From: Candidatus Caccousia avicola
Lineage (GTDB): Bacteria > Bacillota > Clostridia > Oscillospirales > Acutalibacteraceae
Length of the DNA stretch: 51,028 nucleotides
Reading direction: 5' to 3'
NCBI GenBank assembly: GCA_018712435.1
Contig: DVGZ01000109.1
Location: forward strand, 1-51,028
Made by a program: the position numbers and the translations under genes. Within the stretch, counting starts at the first letter, position 1; every line of letters begins with the position of its first letter. This document shows positions 49,819 to 51,028 of this stretch, one piece after another. Below the pieces are notes generated by a model that was given only the letters and a program-made list of their open reading frames with translations, was not told where the DNA came from and did no database searches.

Positions 49819-49876
49819 AAAAAAGGCGCCAAAGCAACCCCTGCCGCGGAAACGGCGGGAACGCTTTGACGCCTTT
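49819..49876 (-). terminator. Terminator/attenuator hairpin in the gltB leader
   Basis: On the minus strand AAAGGCGTCAAAGC (49876-49863) pairs with GCTTTGGCGCCTTT (49835-49822), one mismatch, followed by TTTTTT to 49819. It lies between the promoter and the gltB start, so it can stop transcription early. The loop holds a nested GC-rich inverted repeat (CCGCCG..CCGCGG). The signal that would relieve it is unknown. Confidence 0.65.
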
Positions 49877-49909
49877 GTCAAATCCATCGTTCTTTTTGAT
49901 TTCCTCTTT

Positions 49910-49938
49910 ACTATACGCCATTTGACGGCCTTTTGCAA
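49910..49938 (-). promoter_or_regulatory. Promoter of gltBD
   Basis: On the minus strand TTGCAA (49938-49933), 17 bases, TATAGT (49915-49910), start expected near 49903. The leader of about 115 nt includes the terminator hairpin. Confidence 0.7.
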
Positions 49939-50179
49939 AGCTTTTTTTCGCATTTTCCGACGAATCGGCGTTGTGGGAAAAAACGGAGAGGTTTTTCGTG
50001 TGCTTTCCGGCAAAATGCAATAAGAAACAAAGGGGACATGCATTTTAAATTTGAAAGATATCCTGCGAATGGAAAAGGATTCCCGTAAATTCTGGAATAT
50101 TGCAAAGATTGCTTGATTTTCGACTTTTGTTTTTGAAGGATAGCGATAAGATTCCTTCATTTTTGAAATCTTGCGGAGT

Positions 50180-50208
50180 TTGCATTTTGCATCTGTTTGG
50201 TATATGAT
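50180..50208 (+). promoter_or_regulatory. Rightward promoter before the composition break
   Basis: TTGCAT (50180-50185), 17-base spacer, TATGAT (50203-50208). It is followed by an inverted repeat (GGAACCGGTTCC within 50230-50241) and AAAGGAG at 50283-50289 with GTG at 50299. This GTG opens only five codons (GTG ATA ATG TTT CAG TAA), so the gene served by these signals is not present. The rest of the 49,940-50,180 gap shows nothing I can name. Confidence 0.6.
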
Positions 50209-50300
50209 AGAAGCAATCTATCCAACCAGGAACCGGTTCCCGCGTGCGGGGACGGCGTGAAAGATAAAAAGATACGAAAAACAAAGGAGAGATAGCAGGT

Positions 50301-50567
50301 GATAATGTTTCAGTAAAATCTTTTGAAAGCAGCAGTACATCAGGAGATATTGAAATCGATGCATTTACAGTGGAAAAAGAAATATCCGGTGACAGTATAT
50401 CCGGATCATTTGATTTAAAATTAACTGACAGTCAGCAAAATTATGACATTGAAGTAGATACAATTTCAGGCTCTGTTAATATTCCAATGAATAGTAAGGG
50501 AAACGGTGGCAAAGAACTTGAGTTTTCAACAAAAAGCGGAAATGTTAATGTAGAATTTGCAGAGTAA
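50301..50567 (+). pseudogene. Headless DUF4097-like (adhesin/beta-helix) fragment
   Basis: From about 50301 an AT-rich frame reads 'VSVKSFESSSTSGDIEID', 'ISGDSISGSFDLKL', 'DIEVDTISGSVNIP' and 'LEFSTKSGNVNVEFAE', ending at TAA 50565-50567. The repeated S-G-D/N-I/V turns are typical of DUF4097 right-handed beta-helix proteins. There is no ATG/GTG/TTG in this frame before GTG 50370, which lies inside the homology, and the frame is closed upstream at 50265. The beginning of the gene is therefore missing. Codon use is unlike that of the genes to the left. Confidence 0.65.
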
Positions 50568-50573
50568 TAATAT

Positions 50574-50615
50574 AAGGACTTTCATCTGTTATCACGATGA
50601 AAGTCCTTAATTTTT
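50574..50615. terminator. Bidirectional terminator in the AT-rich segment
   Basis: Perfect 13-bp stem AAGGACTTTCATC / GATGAAAGTCCTT with a 9-nt loop and a T-rich tail, between two convergent genes. It belongs to the AT-rich DNA. Confidence 0.85.
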
Positions 50616-51028
50616 AGAATCCCAACTCAGCAATAAGCTCAGGGACAGTAGTCATTTTTGTAATTCTTCCAACATTAGCACCAGCAAAAATAAGACCGTT
50701 TTCAACATCTCCGCGAACTGCCTTAATCAGTCGGTCTGTAATGCAGTAAGGAATCTCGGCAGGATTACATCTTGCAAGACAGCCGAAACATTTAAATGGG
50801 TCTCTTTCTCCACCGAGGCTTTCAAGGAATTTGTTGTTAATTGCACGTCCAGGCATTCCTACAGGACTCTTAATAATTTTTACATCATCCTCAGTTGCCT
50901 TAATATAAGCCTGCTTGTAGGCATCAGAAGCATCACATTCTTCAGTGACAACAAAACGGCTTGCAATCTGAACACCGTCAGCTCCGAGCTTTTCAACTCT
51001 TTCTAGTTGAATGACCCGCCAAAAATGG
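50614..51028 (-). CDS. Nitronate monooxygenase/2-nitropropane dioxygenase-like protein (C-terminal part)
   Basis: The frame runs leftward from the window edge to TAA 50614-50616, about 137 codons. 'KLGADGVQIASRFVVTEECDAS' is the FMN-phosphate-binding end of the TIM barrel in nitronate monooxygenase-like proteins (also FabK relatives). It is followed by 'KSPVGMPGRAINNKFLE', a Cys-rich 'CFGCLARCNP' and 'AGANVGRITKMTTVPELI'. These flavoenzymes oxidise nitronates or reduce enoyl groups; the exact role is unclear. The N-terminal barrel is outside the window. The last ~28 bases at the edge (51001-51028) read less convincingly as this family and may be another junction. AT-rich, codon use unlike the main genome. 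Confidence 0.75.
   Translation of the reverse strand, partial: HFWRVIQLERVEKLGADGVQIASRFVVTEECDASDAYKQAYIKATEDDVKIIKSPVGMPGRAINNKFLESLGGERDPFKCFGCLARCNPAEIPYCITDRLIKAVRGDVENGLIFAGANVGRITKMTTVPELIAELGF

Noticed and set aside
49788-49903. T-box or known glutamine/glutamate riboswitch in the gltB leader
   Set aside because: No T-box GGTGG-type bulge or other known riboswitch core was seen; only the terminator can be supported.
49788-50160. N-terminal extension of GltB of up to 124 residues
   Set aside because: The frame is open, but the extension covers the leader hairpin and promoter, has no GltB homology, and the Cys nucleophile normally lies near residue 20; ATG 49788 has a strong RBS.

Overview
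This is a continuous, GC-rich stretch (by eye about 58-60% G+C) of a Firmicutes chromosome. It is most likely a gut Clostridia of the Oscillospiraceae/Ruminococcaceae type: strong AGGAGG ribosome-binding sites, frequent GTG/TTG starts, TTGACA-N17-TATAAT promoters, a type-A RNase P RNA, zinc-type S14 and L36, and Clostridia-style gene orders. Species cannot be fixed from the sequence alone. The last ~730 bases (from about 50,300) are clearly more AT-rich and read like a different genome.

Layout. 1-4.4 kb: an ABC export-type operon (ATPase, a secreted/anchored protein with beta-sandwich repeats, MacB/FtsX-type permease), then a small XRE regulator. 4.9-6.9 kb: nicotinate phosphoribosyltransferase followed immediately by the RNase P RNA gene, whose -35 box overlaps the pncB stop codon. 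6.9-14.5 kb: housekeeping and accessory genes (NAD-dependent epimerase, CrtO-like acyltransferase, Cof-type phosphatase, YccF protein with a tiny ORF and a WYL regulator, a leftward cluster of DUF308/GNAT/Nif11-like/small protein, and a MATE transporter). 14.6-17.1 kb: an ECF sigma factor translationally coupled to a membrane protein that looks like a degenerate LytR-CpsA-Psr domain acting as anti-sigma. 17.2-21 kb: a GT2 polyprenyl-phosphate glycosyltransferase with a polytopic partner, and a DUF3298-like envelope protein.

21.1-37.0 kb: the complete S10-spc-alpha ribosomal supercluster, rpsJ to rplQ, in canonical order with secY, adk, map, a KOW-domain protein, infA, rpmJ and rpoA, all rightward. 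It is preceded by a ~290-nt leader that contains an attenuator-like terminator, and followed by a terminator.

37.1-43.6 kb: an accessory zone where intact genes are interleaved with remnants. A feo iron-uptake locus has two feoA genes, three copies of a GTTAG-N6-CTAAC palindrome and the FeoB-associated Cys-rich protein, but feoB is reduced to its C-terminal membrane segment. A uronate/pectin-breakdown operon keeps intact kdgK and eda, while kduI and kduD are fused into one short ORF, the GntR regulator has lost its middle and end, and the divergent GH88-type hydrolase is in at least three pieces. A cysteine-synthase-like enzyme with an unusual lysine motif and its HTH partner sit between them. 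43.7-49.8 kb: NADPH glutamate synthase gltB-gltD behind a good promoter and a leader terminator. 50.2-51.0 kb: a native promoter and RBS run straight into AT-rich DNA carrying a headless DUF4097-like fragment and the C-terminal part of a nitronate monooxygenase-like protein.

The most notable items are the LCP-like anti-sigma candidate, the repeated internal deletions in four loci within 6 kb (real genome decay or assembly joins, which must be told apart), the operator palindromes of the feo locus, and the composition break near 50.3 kb. All homology statements are from reading motifs; no database search was run.
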